Shown: piece by piece, positions 54,399-63,530 of the stretch
How the letters are laid out: each line of letters starts with the position of its first letter
Position numbering within the stretch: the stretch's first letter is position 1
Assembly (NCBI RefSeq): GCF_009857915.1
Contig: NZ_WWCM01000002.1
Location: 434,001 to 498,000 of the forward strand
Length of the DNA: 64,000 bases
Source: Duganella qianjiadongensis
GTDB lineage: Bacteria > Pseudomonadota > Gammaproteobacteria > Burkholderiales > Burkholderiaceae_D
Direction: 5' to 3'
Translations under genes and position numbers: made by a program
The notes under the pieces: model-generated
Databases searched by the model: none
What the model was told of the DNA's origin: nothing
What the model saw: only the letters and a program-made list of their open reading frames with translations

Positions 54399-54430
54399 CC
54401 GGGAACCTGCAGCAAGCTGCGTGTTCCCGG
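54399..54430 (-). other. Strong 3'-UTR hairpin after the S-layer-like stop codon
   Basis: CCGGGAAC and GTTCCCGG arms enclose a further GCAGC/GCTGC stem with an AA loop. There is no T-tract. It starts 12 bases after the stop codon and precedes the true terminator; a role in stabilising the abundant mRNA is likely. Confidence 0.6.
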
Positions 54431-54441
54431 TAGAGTCGGAA

Positions 54442-57400
54442 TTAGCCGATCAGCAGAACTGGAGCGGTTGCGTTGTTCAGCGAAGCGGTGCTCAGATCAA
54501 CCAGACCGGTCAGTTTCACAACGATGTCGGTGCCAGCTTGGAACGTGGTGGCGTTCGACAGATCTTCCACGATGTAGGTGTTGCCAGCGTACTGGAACCA
54601 CTTGATCGCGGCGTTAGCAGCACCGGTTGCACCAGCAGCAGCCAGATCAACGTAGTTCTGGAAGGTTGCGGTGTCACCCAGCGACAGCTTGGCGGTGGTG
54701 AAGGTCTCGGTACCGTTGTTAGCCAGCTGGATCGAATCGCCGCTCGATGCATCGGTGATGGTCGAGTACACGTTGACGTTCGACGATGCGGTAGCAACGA
54801 TGAACTTGTCGCGGCCAGCGCCACCGGTCAGGGTGTCAGCTGCGCCGTTAGCGGTCAGCGTGTCAGCGCCCGAACCACCGATCAGACGATCGGAATTCGC
54901 ACCGCCAGCGGTCAGGTTGTTGGCTGCGGTAGCCGAACCGGTCACGGTCTGAGCCGCGGTACCCGAGGTGGTGTAGGTGAAGCCAGCAGTCATCGTGCTT
55001 GCGTTCACGGTGGTCACCAGAGCTGCGGTCGAGGTCAGCGACAGAGCTGCGTTGCCCGATACGGTGATCGAGGTAGCAGTGTCACCAGCCACGGTCAGCG
55101 TGTTGCTGTTGGCAGCGGTGGTGTCGGTGTCGGTCGACGAGATTACCAGCGACTCAACCTTGTTGGCGGTCACGGTACCAGCGGTGATACCAGCAGCCGA
55201 CGACAGAGCGATGTTGAAGCTGTCGGTGGTTGGGGTGGTGAAGGCGCTGCTCGAAACAGCGTATGCACCAGTGGTACCAGCGATGCTGCCCGAGATGGTC
55301 AGGGTGCCACCGGAGGTGAAGCCGTCCAGGGTCAGAACGCCGCCGTCAGCTTCGCCGCTAACGATAGCCGAGTTGTAACCGCCCAGGGTGTCAACGTGAA
55401 CCAGCTGTGCACCGGTACCGCCGGTCAGTTGCAGGGTTTCGAAGTTGGTCACTTTGGTCGAGAACAGGCTGTTAGCCGAAGCGGTAACTGCGTCAGCAGC
55501 AACCATTACCAGGGTGTCGGTACCGTCGCCACCGTTGATCAGGCCGGTTACCGAGGTGGTGCCCGAAGCCAGAGTCAGTTTGTCGTTACCAGCGCCCAGG
55601 GTGATAGCCTTGGTAGGAGCAACAGCCGAAGTGGTCACGTTGTCCACACCCGAGCCACCTTCGTAGGTTGCTTTGGTAGCGTCCAGAGTGATGGTGTTGG
55701 TGCCCGAGCTAGCCGAAGCGTTCACGTCGGTAACGGTGGTGAGTGCACCAACGTTTGCCGTCAGACCAGCAGCGCCCGAAACGGTCACGGTTGCCAGCGA
55801 GGTCAGACCAGCTGCCGAGGTCAGGGTCAGGCCTTTGGTACCCGATACGTTCAGAGCAGTAACGCCACCGAAGGTGATGTTAGCCAGCGTCGAGTTTTTG
55901 GTGCCCGAGGTGGTGACATTCAGGGTGGTGTAGATGTCTGCGTCGTCCAGAGCACCGCCGGTCTGAGCATTGATGTTCAGATTCAGGGTCTTCACGGTTG
56001 GGGTGGTCAGACCGCTGTTGTCGATGTTGATGTTGCCCGAACCGCCGGTTACATTCAGGGTGCTCAGTGCAGTGTCATTGATCTGCGCGGTGGTGAAGTT
56101 GCTCAGGGTTGCCGAAGTGATCTTGCCCAGAGCCGTTGCGCTACCTGCGTTCACGTCGGAGATCGCGATGGTGTTAGCAACAACACCAGCGTTACCCACA
56201 ACTGCAGCAACAGCGTCCACACCTTGTGCGGTGGTGGTTGCAGCCGCACCTACGCCGCTAACAACGATGTCGGTCACTGCACCAGCCGATGCACCGGTGA
56301 AGACTACGGTGTTGCTGGTTGCGCCCGATACAGCACCCGACACGAAGGCCGAGGTGTTGAACGCGCCGGTGTACACACCCAGGGTCGAGTTACCTTGCAG
56401 AGCGCCAGCGGTCAGGTTGGCGAAGGCAGCAGCGGTTTGAGCGATGGTGGTGCCAGCAGCGCCAGCGGTGAAGGTCAGGCCGTTCACGGTAACCGATTGG
56501 CCGCCGGTCAGGGCGGTGAAGGTTACGCTTGCCGATTCCGTCGCAACAGCCACTGCGTCGCTCTGGTTGTGTACGGTAGCGATAGCGTCGTTGGTGACGG
56601 TAACAGCGGTGGTGTTGGCGCCGCCGGTCACTGCAACAGCAGCTTGGGTCACGGTGAAGTTGCTGGTATCAGCAGCAGCAGCGGTGTTAGCAGCAGCCGA
56701 AGCAGCGTGCTGGGTCACAGCGATGGTGGTGCCGCCTTTAACAACAACGTTGCCCAGGGTGAAGTCAGCTGCGGTCGAGGTGCTGTAAGCACTGGTCGAG
56801 TCAACAGCGATAGCGCCGGTAGGCTTGGTGGTGTTACCAACGGTGATGGTGCCGGTGCTGACGCCAGCGGTGGTCACGTTCACGGTGGTGCCGCCGTCGA
56901 TAGCGATAGCGGTTGCGCCTTGTGCTTTGGCGTTAACCGTTACGGAACCGGTAACAGCGGTGGTGCCGCCCACGGTCACAGCGCCGGTGGTGTTCTGGTT
57001 GATCACCAGAGCGCCTGCGGTGCCGTCAACGGTGATGGTGCCAGCGGTGCCGTTTTCGGTGATGGTCACTGCTTTACCGCCAACCACGGTGGTGGTGTTG
57101 GTGTTTGCAGTGTTGGTCAGGGTGACGTCGGTGGTAGCAGCAGCTTTAACGTTGTCGTTACCGATCGAGTTCACAGCCAGGGTGGTCAGGCTGTCTACGC
57201 CGCTTACGTCGTACACAGCAGCCGAGGTAGCAGCAACAGCAGCCGAGCCAACTACGTTAGCTTGTGGGGTTGCTTGTACCCAGGTCACATCGCCAGCAGC
57301 GGTGTTGACTACGGTGGTGATGGTAGGCAGAGCGGTGCCGGCTACTGGAGCGGTCACAACAACTTGGTTGCCAACGGTGGTAGCAACGGTCGAACCAGCG

Positions 57401-58416
57401 ATCGCGTTGATTGCCGAGGTTACCAGTGCGCTAACTTCAGCAGCGGTCACGGTACCGTCCATTGCAGCGGTGGTAACACTTACGCCGCCGTAGGTAACGG
57501 TGATGGTGTTGGTCGAACCAGCGGTCACCACGGTTGGGGTGATGGTCAGCACTTGCTTAACAGCAGCAACAGCAGCGCTACCAGCCGAGGTCACTTGACC
57601 CAGCGAACCAGCGGTGTTGATGGTGATGGTCTGGATGTTTTTCAGGGAAACGCCTGCTGGCAGGGTGGTTGCCATCAGCGACGAAGGATCCTGAATCGAC
57701 AGGGTGTTTTTGCCGGTGCCGCCGTCGATCGAGTCCAGAGCGGTCAGGGTTGCGCCGGTAGCGTTGTAGGTGTCGTCGCCTGCGCCGCCCAGGAAGGCTG
57801 CGCCAGTGTCTACGCCAGAGGTCAGGGTGAAGCTCTTAGGCGTTGCGGTGTCAGGTACTGGCAGCAGTTTCTGTGCAGTAGCGTGTACGTTGGCAACAGC
57901 GGTAGCCAGGGTGTCATCGGTGGTCACGCCAGCGATGTAGGATTTAGCAGCAGCCAGCACGTCAGCAGTACCCGACGAGTAAGCTACGCGCTCAGCTTCG
58001 TTACCGGCGGTGCCGATTTCGGTGGTGAAAGCAACAGCAGCGGCCACTTTGTTGTTGAATACTGCGCCGTCGGCGTTAGGAGTGCCGTCAGCATTCAGAG
58101 CACCAGCGGTGATGAATTTTACCAGGTCAGCAACGGTGATTTCTTTGGCGGCGATTTTTTTGCCCCAGAAATCCAGACCAACGCTGTCAGCGGTACGGCC
58201 GAACAGGTTCTGGTACACGGTGTTGACGATAGCGTCTGCGCTCTTGCCTGCGTAGGCGTTGGTGTATTCAGCTGCGTTGTTGAAGTTCTTGCTGATGGTA
58301 TCGATCGAGGTACCGTTGTTGTAAGCGTTAACCCAGAACGCCAGACCAGCTACGTCGGCAGGACGGTTGTAGTACGCAACGTACAATTGTTGAATCAGTT
58401 CAGTAGGTGTAGCCAT
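54442..58416 (-). CDS. S-layer/RTX-like giant surface protein, probable type I secretion substrate
   Basis: A 1324-residue protein made mostly of Ala, Thr, Val, Gly, Ser and Asn, with no Cys seen. A DUF4214 region at residues 1-150 (YVAYYNRPADVAGLAFWVNA) is followed by long beta-strand-like repeats of the S-layer type, then near residue ~1200 RTX-like calcium-binding nonapeptides (SDRLIGGSGADTLTANG, DTLTGGAGRDKF) and a C-terminal secretion-signal-like region. No N-terminal signal peptide, as for type I cargo. TAGGAG precedes the ATG at 58416. Third-position choice is GCT/GGT-rich and unlike neighbours, as in very highly expressed genes. It probably coats the cell or is a secreted adhesin. Confidence 0.82.
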   Translation of the reverse strand: MATPTELIQQLYVAYYNRPADVAGLAFWVNAYNNGTSIDTISKNFNNAAEYTNAYAGKSADAIVNTVYQNLFGRTADSVGLDFWGKKIAAKEITVADLVKFITAGALNADGTPNADGAVFNNKVAAAVAFTTEIGTAGNEAERVAYSSGTADVLAAAKSYIAGVTTDDTLATAVANVHATAQKLLPVPDTATPKSFTLTSGVDTGAAFLGGAGDDTYNATGATLTALDSIDGGTGKNTLSIQDPSSLMATTLPAGVSLKNIQTITINTAGSLGQVTSAGSAAVAAVKQVLTITPTVVTAGSTNTITVTYGGVSVTTAAMDGTVTAAEVSALVTSAINAIAGSTVATTVGNQVVVTAPVAGTALPTITTVVNTAAGDVTWVQATPQANVVGSAAVAATSAAVYDVSGVDSLTTLAVNSIGNDNVKAAATTDVTLTNTANTNTTTVVGGKAVTITENGTAGTITVDGTAGALVINQNTTGAVTVGGTTAVTGSVTVNAKAQGATAIAIDGGTTVNVTTAGVSTGTITVGNTTKPTGAIAVDSTSAYSTSTAADFTLGNVVVKGGTTIAVTQHAASAAANTAAAADTSNFTVTQAAVAVTGGANTTAVTVTNDAIATVHNQSDAVAVATESASVTFTALTGGQSVTVNGLTFTAGAAGTTIAQTAAAFANLTAGALQGNSTLGVYTGAFNTSAFVSGAVSGATSNTVVFTGASAGAVTDIVVSGVGAAATTTAQGVDAVAAVVGNAGVVANTIAISDVNAGSATALGKITSATLSNFTTAQINDTALSTLNVTGGSGNINIDNSGLTTPTVKTLNLNINAQTGGALDDADIYTTLNVTTSGTKNSTLANITFGGVTALNVSGTKGLTLTSAAGLTSLATVTVSGAAGLTANVGALTTVTDVNASASSGTNTITLDATKATYEGGSGVDNVTTSAVAPTKAITLGAGNDKLTLASGTTSVTGLINGGDGTDTLVMVAADAVTASANSLFSTKVTNFETLQLTGGTGAQLVHVDTLGGYNSAIVSGEADGGVLTLDGFTSGGTLTISGSIAGTTGAYAVSSSAFTTPTTDSFNIALSSAAGITAGTVTANKVESLVISSTDTDTTAANSNTLTVAGDTATSITVSGNAALSLTSTAALVTTVNASTMTAGFTYTTSGTAAQTVTGSATAANNLTAGGANSDRLIGGSGADTLTANGAADTLTGGAGRDKFIVATASSNVNVYSTITDASSGDSIQLANNGTETFTTAKLSLGDTATFQNYVDLAAAGATGAANAAIKWFQYAGNTYIVEDLSNATTFQAGTDIVVKLTGLVDLSTASLNNATAPVLLIG

Positions 58417-58745
58417 TTGTATAACTCCTAGGGTTAATAAATAAGCGCTTCGGCAACGCAACCTGCGAACCGCAAGACAGCGTACCGAATCATGGCAGAG
58501 GATAGCTGGGGAAGAATGTGACGAGCGTCACACCAAACCTCAATTACCTCTACTTTTTTTGCTTTTTTGCGACATAAAATTACCGCGCGGACATTATGTT
58601 TGATGCCCTTCGATAAATCAATCAGATGCGCAAAAGCGTGGCTACCCCGCTTTTCGAGTATCCACACAGCAAAAAACTCTTAGACATCATCGAACAGCAT
58701 ACCGCATATCCACTCGATCTTGTCATTTTTAAAACTTGCAGCAAC
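58417..58745. other. Promoter region of the S-layer-like gene
   Basis: A long intergenic region without a convincing gene; the minus-strand frame at 58434-58667 has poor composition. It holds the CRP-like palindrome at 58517-58532 and the 5' leader of the S-layer-like mRNA, about 100 bases between palindrome and start codon. Confidence 0.5.
58517..58532 (-). promoter_or_regulatory. CRP-type palindrome upstream of the S-layer-like gene
   Basis: TGTGA-CGAGCG-TCACA, a perfect CRP-type core (minus strand TGTGACGCTCGTCACA) about 100 bp before the start codon. It shares TGTGACG-N4-TCAC with the sites upstream of the secretion operon and of fecR. Confidence 0.7.
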
Positions 58746-58786
58746 GAAAAAAACCCGCCCCCACAGGCTCATGAGGACGGGTTTTC
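58746..58786 (-). terminator. Terminator of the FecR-domain gene
   Basis: On the minus strand AAAACCCGTCC, a loop, then GGGGGCGGGTTTTTTT: a stem of about ten pairs with one mismatch, followed by a T-run. It lies just downstream of the stop at 58804. Confidence 0.75.
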
Positions 58787-58803
58787 GACAAATTTAATCT
58801 GAA

Positions 58804-60165
58804 TCACTTTTTCCAGTTCGTCACCCCATTGACGACATGCTTGGAATCCGGTGTGCCCTGGAAGATATAACTGGCGCTGGTGAGATCATTGAGCGCGCCC
58901 GTTACCGACATATTATTAGTCTTGATATTGGCAGTCTGGCTGGAGAACAGGCCATCACTGGTTACCCTGCCCGCACTGGCCATCTTGTAGGTTTCCGCAT
59001 TCTGGGTCAGCAGATCAAACTGGGTGCTAAAGCTGGAATTGCCAAAATCAAAAGCCAGCACGCCGTTCTGCAAGGTCGCCGCAGCTTTGCCCGTACCGTC
59101 TATATTACGTATATAGGCCTCGCCAGACGCCAGCGCAAATGCGGCACTGCCCTGCACCGGCGTTGCCAGCGTGCTGCCAGTACGGCTACGGAACAGCACG
59201 AAGTCTTCTGTCATACCCAGACGTTCGGCACCGGCCTTGCTCAGACCGCTGGTGGCAGGCTGGTCGGCAATCGCCGTGTAGCGTCCCCAGCTAACTTCCT
59301 TAGGCGGCACCACTGGCTGAACAGGAACCACGGGATCACTGATGATCACTTCGGGCGGCGTTACCACAACATCAGGCACGCTAGGCTTGGTGGTGCTAGG
59401 CTGCTGGGCTATCGCTTTCTGATTAGCCTTTTCCTGCTGCAAGTTCTGATCTTTCTTCAGGTCCAGACTAGGCTCGGTGGGAGCCGATGCAGTACCGCTG
59501 GCAGGTTTGCCCGGCTCATCGGAGCGTGGCGGCGCTACCAGATCCGGCGCCAGAGTAGTGTTGCCCTGCAATAGCTGCGGGGCGGCCTGACCACGCTGCA
59601 ATTGCAGCAACTGGCCTTTTTGCGCCGCACTGAGCTCGCGCGCCATCGCCCCCTCGCACGGGCCCGTACCCTCTGGGCGGCAGCCATTGGCAAAGCCGCT
59701 CATGGTAATACCGCCGGACAGCACGGTGACCCGCGACGTCTCGTTATCTGTGGATACAGTAAAGTCGGTGCCACGCACGCCAATGGCCGCAACCGGGGTA
59801 TTGAAGCGGAAATTCTGGCGCGCCAGCTTGACCGCCTGGCCCGACTGGCTGCGTGCCACGCCACTGATCAATTCGAGCTTGATACGGGTATTGGCAGGAT
59901 TGACACTATCTATATGGTAGCTGGCAATCCGCGCCTGGGTATTCGGACGCAGAATAAACAGACCATCGTCGATAGTCTTGATGTAGATATAGCCGTCCGC
60001 GCCGGTACTGAGCATTTCGCCTTCATTCACCGGCGCATTCAGGACGGCTGCATTGGAAGCAACCTTGGCTGCACCTGCGACGAATATGATTTTCCCTGCC
60101 TCGGCGGCATGGACAGCGTTAGCCAGTAGCCAGCAGCCAGCAAGTAGTAGTAATTTACGCATCAT
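58804..60165 (-). CDS. FecR-domain exported protein with beta-barrel-like C-terminus
   Basis: A 453-residue protein. Signal peptide 1-20 (to AVHA); FecR domain about 25-155 (EGEMLSTGADGYIYIKT, FRFNTPVAAIGVRGTDFTV); a Gln/Pro-rich linker 200-310; and a beta-rich C-terminal part (340-453) with VLAFDFGNSSFSTQFDL and YIFQGTPDSKHVVNGV, which recalls the small barrels of TbpB-type surface lipoproteins. It lacks a lipobox and a membrane anchor. The start at 60165 has AAGGAG upstream. It is divergent from the CHASE2 cyclase, sharing a 186-bp region with a CRP-like site. FecR folds usually pass signals or bind peptidoglycan-side partners. Confidence 0.82.
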   Translation of the reverse strand: MMRKLLLLAGCWLLANAVHAAEAGKIIFVAGAAKVASNAAVLNAPVNEGEMLSTGADGYIYIKTIDDGLFILRPNTQARIASYHIDSVNPANTRIKLELISGVARSQSGQAVKLARQNFRFNTPVAAIGVRGTDFTVSTDNETSRVTVLSGGITMSGFANGCRPEGTGPCEGAMARELSAAQKGQLLQLQRGQAAPQLLQGNTTLAPDLVAPPRSDEPGKPASGTASAPTEPSLDLKKDQNLQQEKANQKAIAQQPSTTKPSVPDVVVTPPEVIISDPVVPVQPVVPPKEVSWGRYTAIADQPATSGLSKAGAERLGMTEDFVLFRSRTGSTLATPVQGSAAFALASGEAYIRNIDGTGKAAATLQNGVLAFDFGNSSFSTQFDLLTQNAETYKMASAGRVTSDGLFSSQTANIKTNNMSVTGALNDLTSASYIFQGTPDSKHVVNGVTNWKK

Positions 60166-60213
60166 AGTTCTCCTTGGTACAAGCAGAATTATCCCATCCA
60201 CAAAGGATATTTC

Positions 60214-60229
60214 CGTGATGAACGTCACA
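60214..60229 (-). promoter_or_regulatory. CRP-type palindrome between fecR-domain and cyclase genes
   Basis: On the minus strand TGTGA-CGTTCA-TCACG, one mismatch from the perfect core. It lies about 50 bp before the fecR start and about 120 bp before the divergent cyclase start, so it could control both directions. Confidence 0.6.
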
Positions 60230-60351
60230 TTCTACTGAAACCCCTGCGCAACATCGCCAACTTTACACTTTGTAGCAAAAGCGTTTGCTGCGTTAGGCTG
60301 GGTGTTGTAACCTGTCAATCTCTCTCTGACAGAACGCTGCCGCATTCCCTG

Positions 60352-62259
60352 ATGACCAACGTGCCGGGCCCGCGCTCGCCCTTTCCTGCCTTTAGCCGGC
60401 AACTTCGCTGGCTACTGCCTTTACTGGCAATACTGATCACTGCGGCGGCAGAATGCTTCCCCCCTCCCGGAACCAGCTTTCTGGCCGAGGAATGGCTGCG
60501 CGACCGGTTTATCCAGCTCCAGACCAGCAGTGCAGAAGACTCGCGCATACTGGTAGTCGATATCGACGAAACCAGCTTGAATACAATCGCCCCATGGCCG
60601 TGGAGCCGGGGCCGGATTGCCGATATGGTGGAAATTCTGCTGACGGACTACAGTTCACGCGGAATCGCGCTCGATATCCTGATGCCCGATGCCGGCGATA
60701 CGCTGGGCGATACCCGGCTAGCGATACTGGCCCAGAATGCCCCGCTGGTGCTGGCCCAGGCGCTCGATTACAGCGCAACCCGGCCCGAACCGCTGCACAA
60801 AGGCGTACTGGGCGGTGCCATTCGCAGCACGGCGCCAGCCCTGCCCGCGACCGGATATATTGCCAATCATATACAGCTAGCCCGTCACGCCGCCCATATC
60901 GGCAATATCGGCTTTGTGCCGGATGCTGACGGTACACTGCGCCGGGCGCCGCTACTCAGCCAGTACAACGGCCAGACCTATCCGGCACTCAGCTTGGCGC
61001 TGGTCAACTGCTGCGCAGGCGGCGCCCCCATCACGCCCGGCGGCGACAGTGCCGGGCTACGCATATCCTATCTGCGCGACTGGCCCGCCTACACCGTCGT
61101 CAGCGCCGCCGACATACTACAGCGCCGCATTGATCCGGCCAGTGCCAGCGGGCGGTTAGTGCTGATCGGCTCGTCCTCGCTAACGCTGGCGGACCGCGTC
61201 ACCACGCCGCTGGCAGCCAACCGCCCCGGACTGGGAGTTCAGGCTGCACTGCTCTCGACCCTGCTCGACCAGCGCGACGGCCTGACTGCGGCCCGCTGGC
61301 CCGGACGCTGGATCTCCTGCCTCTGGTCAGCCCTGATGGCGCTGCTGATCGGCTACAGCCTGCCACGTCTCTCGGCCGCCCGGAATGTCGCCCTACTGGC
61401 CACCGGTTCGCTGTGCTGGCTGGTGCTGGCTTTTATCATCAGTGGCCACGATGCCGAATTCTCCACCACGGCCCCGCTCGCTTCGCTGCTATTCCTGCTC
61501 ACCTTTGCCGTGCCTTACCAGTGGCAGATGACCCAGCAGCGCTCGCGCCATCTGCTCGACACCCTGCGCCAGTATGTCGCGCCGGCCGTCGTGACGGAAT
61601 TACTGCGCAGCGACATGATGGATCCCCTTGCCCCGCGCCAACTCGATGTGACCACTTTAATTGCCGACATGGAAGGCTACACCACCCAGGTCGAATCGCT
61701 TCCGGTCGATGAAGCAGCCAAATTGACGCGCGATTTTCTCGAATGCCTGACCGGCCCCGTGATCAGCCATCAGGGCACGCTAGACAAATATACGGGTGAC
61801 GGTCTGGTAGCTTTCTGGGGGGCGCCATTACCAAATTTGCAACATGCTGATTTGGCATTAGACGCCGCCCATGCTATTGTGCGGCGCGTACAGCAATTAA
61901 GTATTGAACAACAGGCAAAAGGACGACCGCCATTGCGCGTGCGCATAGGCATCGATAGCGGACTGGCCATGGCTGGCGACTTCGGCACCACCTTCCGCAG
62001 CATCTATACTGCCGTCGGCGACAGCGTCAATACTGCCTCACGGCTAGAACAGGCGGCGCGCGATTACCCCTACGACGTCATTGTCGGCGCCGGTACGGTG
62101 GAACGTTCGCGCCGTCACCGCTTCATTCCGCTAGGCGAACGTTTATTACGGGGCAAGGAAAAGCCCACCACAGTTTATACTTTAGAAACACTTATGAGCA
62201 CCACCGCAGCAGCAAAGTCCGTCCCGAGCAAGGCCTCACAACAGGAGCAAGGCGCTTGA
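60352..62259 (+). CDS. CHASE2-domain adenylate cyclase (class III)
   Basis: A 635-residue membrane cyclase. One helix near residue 20-36, an extracytoplasmic CHASE2 domain (about 45-310; ILVVDIDETSLNTIAPWPWSR), three helices (about 318-395), then a class III cyclase domain (430-610). Metal aspartates Asp439 (IADMEGYT) and Asp483 (KYTGDG), adenine-selecting Lys479 and Asp557 (AVGDSVN), and Asn560/Arg564 (VNTASRLE) are all present, which favours cAMP over cGMP. It overlaps the next gene by 4 bp. The sensed signal is unknown. Confidence 0.9.
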   Translation: MTNVPGPRSPFPAFSRQLRWLLPLLAILITAAAECFPPPGTSFLAEEWLRDRFIQLQTSSAEDSRILVVDIDETSLNTIAPWPWSRGRIADMVEILLTDYSSRGIALDILMPDAGDTLGDTRLAILAQNAPLVLAQALDYSATRPEPLHKGVLGGAIRSTAPALPATGYIANHIQLARHAAHIGNIGFVPDADGTLRRAPLLSQYNGQTYPALSLALVNCCAGGAPITPGGDSAGLRISYLRDWPAYTVVSAADILQRRIDPASASGRLVLIGSSSLTLADRVTTPLAANRPGLGVQAALLSTLLDQRDGLTAARWPGRWISCLWSALMALLIGYSLPRLSAARNVALLATGSLCWLVLAFIISGHDAEFSTTAPLASLLFLLTFAVPYQWQMTQQRSRHLLDTLRQYVAPAVVTELLRSDMMDPLAPRQLDVTTLIADMEGYTTQVESLPVDEAAKLTRDFLECLTGPVISHQGTLDKYTGDGLVAFWGAPLPNLQHADLALDAAHAIVRRVQQLSIEQQAKGRPPLRVRIGIDSGLAMAGDFGTTFRSIYTAVGDSVNTASRLEQAARDYPYDVIVGAGTVERSRRHRFIPLGERLLRGKEKPTTVYTLETLMSTTAAAKSVPSKASQQEQGA

Positions 62260-63488
62260 AAGCCTCCCTGTCCGCCGCGTTGCTCGCCACGGTCGCGCTG
62301 CTCTACCCGTTCTCGCTGCAGGCGCAGGAAGATGCGGGCGAAAATCAGCAACTCTACCGCCAGGCGCTGCAATCAATCGCCGAAGGCCGCAACACGGATG
62401 CCAGCGAGACTTTGCGCCAGGTGATCGAAGGCGAACCCTTGCATGCGGGTGCCTGGCTCGATCTCGCACTGATCCAGTGCGCGCTAGGCCACGAGCAGGA
62501 AGCCGAACGCATGTTCGAGGTGATCCGTAGCCGCTTTAATCCTTCACCCGGCATCATGCAGCTAATTACGGAAGCACGCAGCAATGGTTGTGCGCGCTGG
62601 CGGCCTAATGCCCAGCTGGCCTTCAGTCTGGGCCGCGGTATCGACCAGAACGTCAACCAGGGTTCCAGCATCGGCAGCTATACGGCCAATTCCTCCGGCG
62701 TGCCGGTGGAACTGCCGCTGACCGCGGACTTCCTGCCCAAACACGACCAGTACACGCTGCTGACCGCCGACTACCTGCGCGACCTGACGCCCAACGGCAC
62801 TTCCGGGTATATACAACTACAGTCGCGGCGCTACGACCGTCTGGGGCAGTACAACTCGTCCTCGCTGTTTGCCGGGCTGGACACACCGTGGCGCTTTGGC
62901 CGCTGGACCCTGCATGGCGCGGCCAGCGTGGGGCTGATCACGCTGGGCACCCAGCTGTACCAGCGCCAGAGCCAGATACAGGGCCGGGTCGGGCCGCCCT
63001 TGCCTTTGCCGGGCAGTATGCAATTCAATCTAACCACGGCCCTGACCCATGTTGAATACCTGACTCAGGACAATTTCAACTCGAATACCGCCGAGATCAA
63101 AGGCCAGTTTAACTACCGCCTGGAAGACAACAGCGCCAGCATGACATTTGGCCGGCTAGCCGACCACGCCGGATCGGCACGCCCCGGTGGCAATCGCGAA
63201 GGCTGGGTGACCAGCGCGCAATGGCGCCGCCGCCTGGCGGGTGAGACCACGGGAGAGCTCAGCTACACCCAGCAAGTGTGGGACAGCAGCAAAGCCTATT
63301 CGCCCGGCTTTATCGACCAGATCCGCCACCAAAATACGCAAGTCTGGCGGGCGGCGCTTACTTACCCGCTAAGCAATACGCAGTCGCTACAACTGGAAGC
63401 ACGGCAGGTACGCAACAAGGAAAATATCTCGATTTTCCATTATAACGACCGCCAGCTCCAACTGACCTGGCAGTGGCAAGGTCTGTAG
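62256..63488 (+). CDS. Slam-like protein: TPR N-terminus and outer-membrane beta-barrel
   Basis: A 410-residue outer-membrane candidate. It starts with TTG, overlapping the cyclase stop, with AGGAG upstream; a good signal peptide (to SLQA, residue ~23) supports this. TPR helices occupy 30-105 (YRQALQSIAEGRNTDASETL, ALIQCALGHEQEAERMF). From ~120 to the end, alternating beta strands close with the aromatic QLTWQWQG. This layout is that of surface lipoprotein assembly modulators (Slam, DUF560-type barrel), which move lipoproteins or TbpB-like proteins to the surface. The FecR-domain protein next door could be its client; inference. Confidence 0.75.
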   Translation: MKASLSAALLATVALLYPFSLQAQEDAGENQQLYRQALQSIAEGRNTDASETLRQVIEGEPLHAGAWLDLALIQCALGHEQEAERMFEVIRSRFNPSPGIMQLITEARSNGCARWRPNAQLAFSLGRGIDQNVNQGSSIGSYTANSSGVPVELPLTADFLPKHDQYTLLTADYLRDLTPNGTSGYIQLQSRRYDRLGQYNSSSLFAGLDTPWRFGRWTLHGAASVGLITLGTQLYQRQSQIQGRVGPPLPLPGSMQFNLTTALTHVEYLTQDNFNSNTAEIKGQFNYRLEDNSASMTFGRLADHAGSARPGGNREGWVTSAQWRRRLAGETTGELSYTQQVWDSSKAYSPGFIDQIRHQNTQVWRAALTYPLSNTQSLQLEARQVRNKENISIFHYNDRQLQLTWQWQGL

Positions 63489-63530
63489 CGTTGTGCTGCC
63501 TCGGCGGCGCGAACACGTTACAATGACAGC

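Noticed and set aside
54421..58431. A 1336-codon open frame antisense to the whole S-layer-like gene
   Set aside because: It arises because the restricted codons of the sense gene give no stops on the other strand. Its product is Gly/Ser/Val/Arg-like low complexity without domains, and there is no start signal. The sense frame has a ribosome binding site, DUF4214 and RTX motifs.
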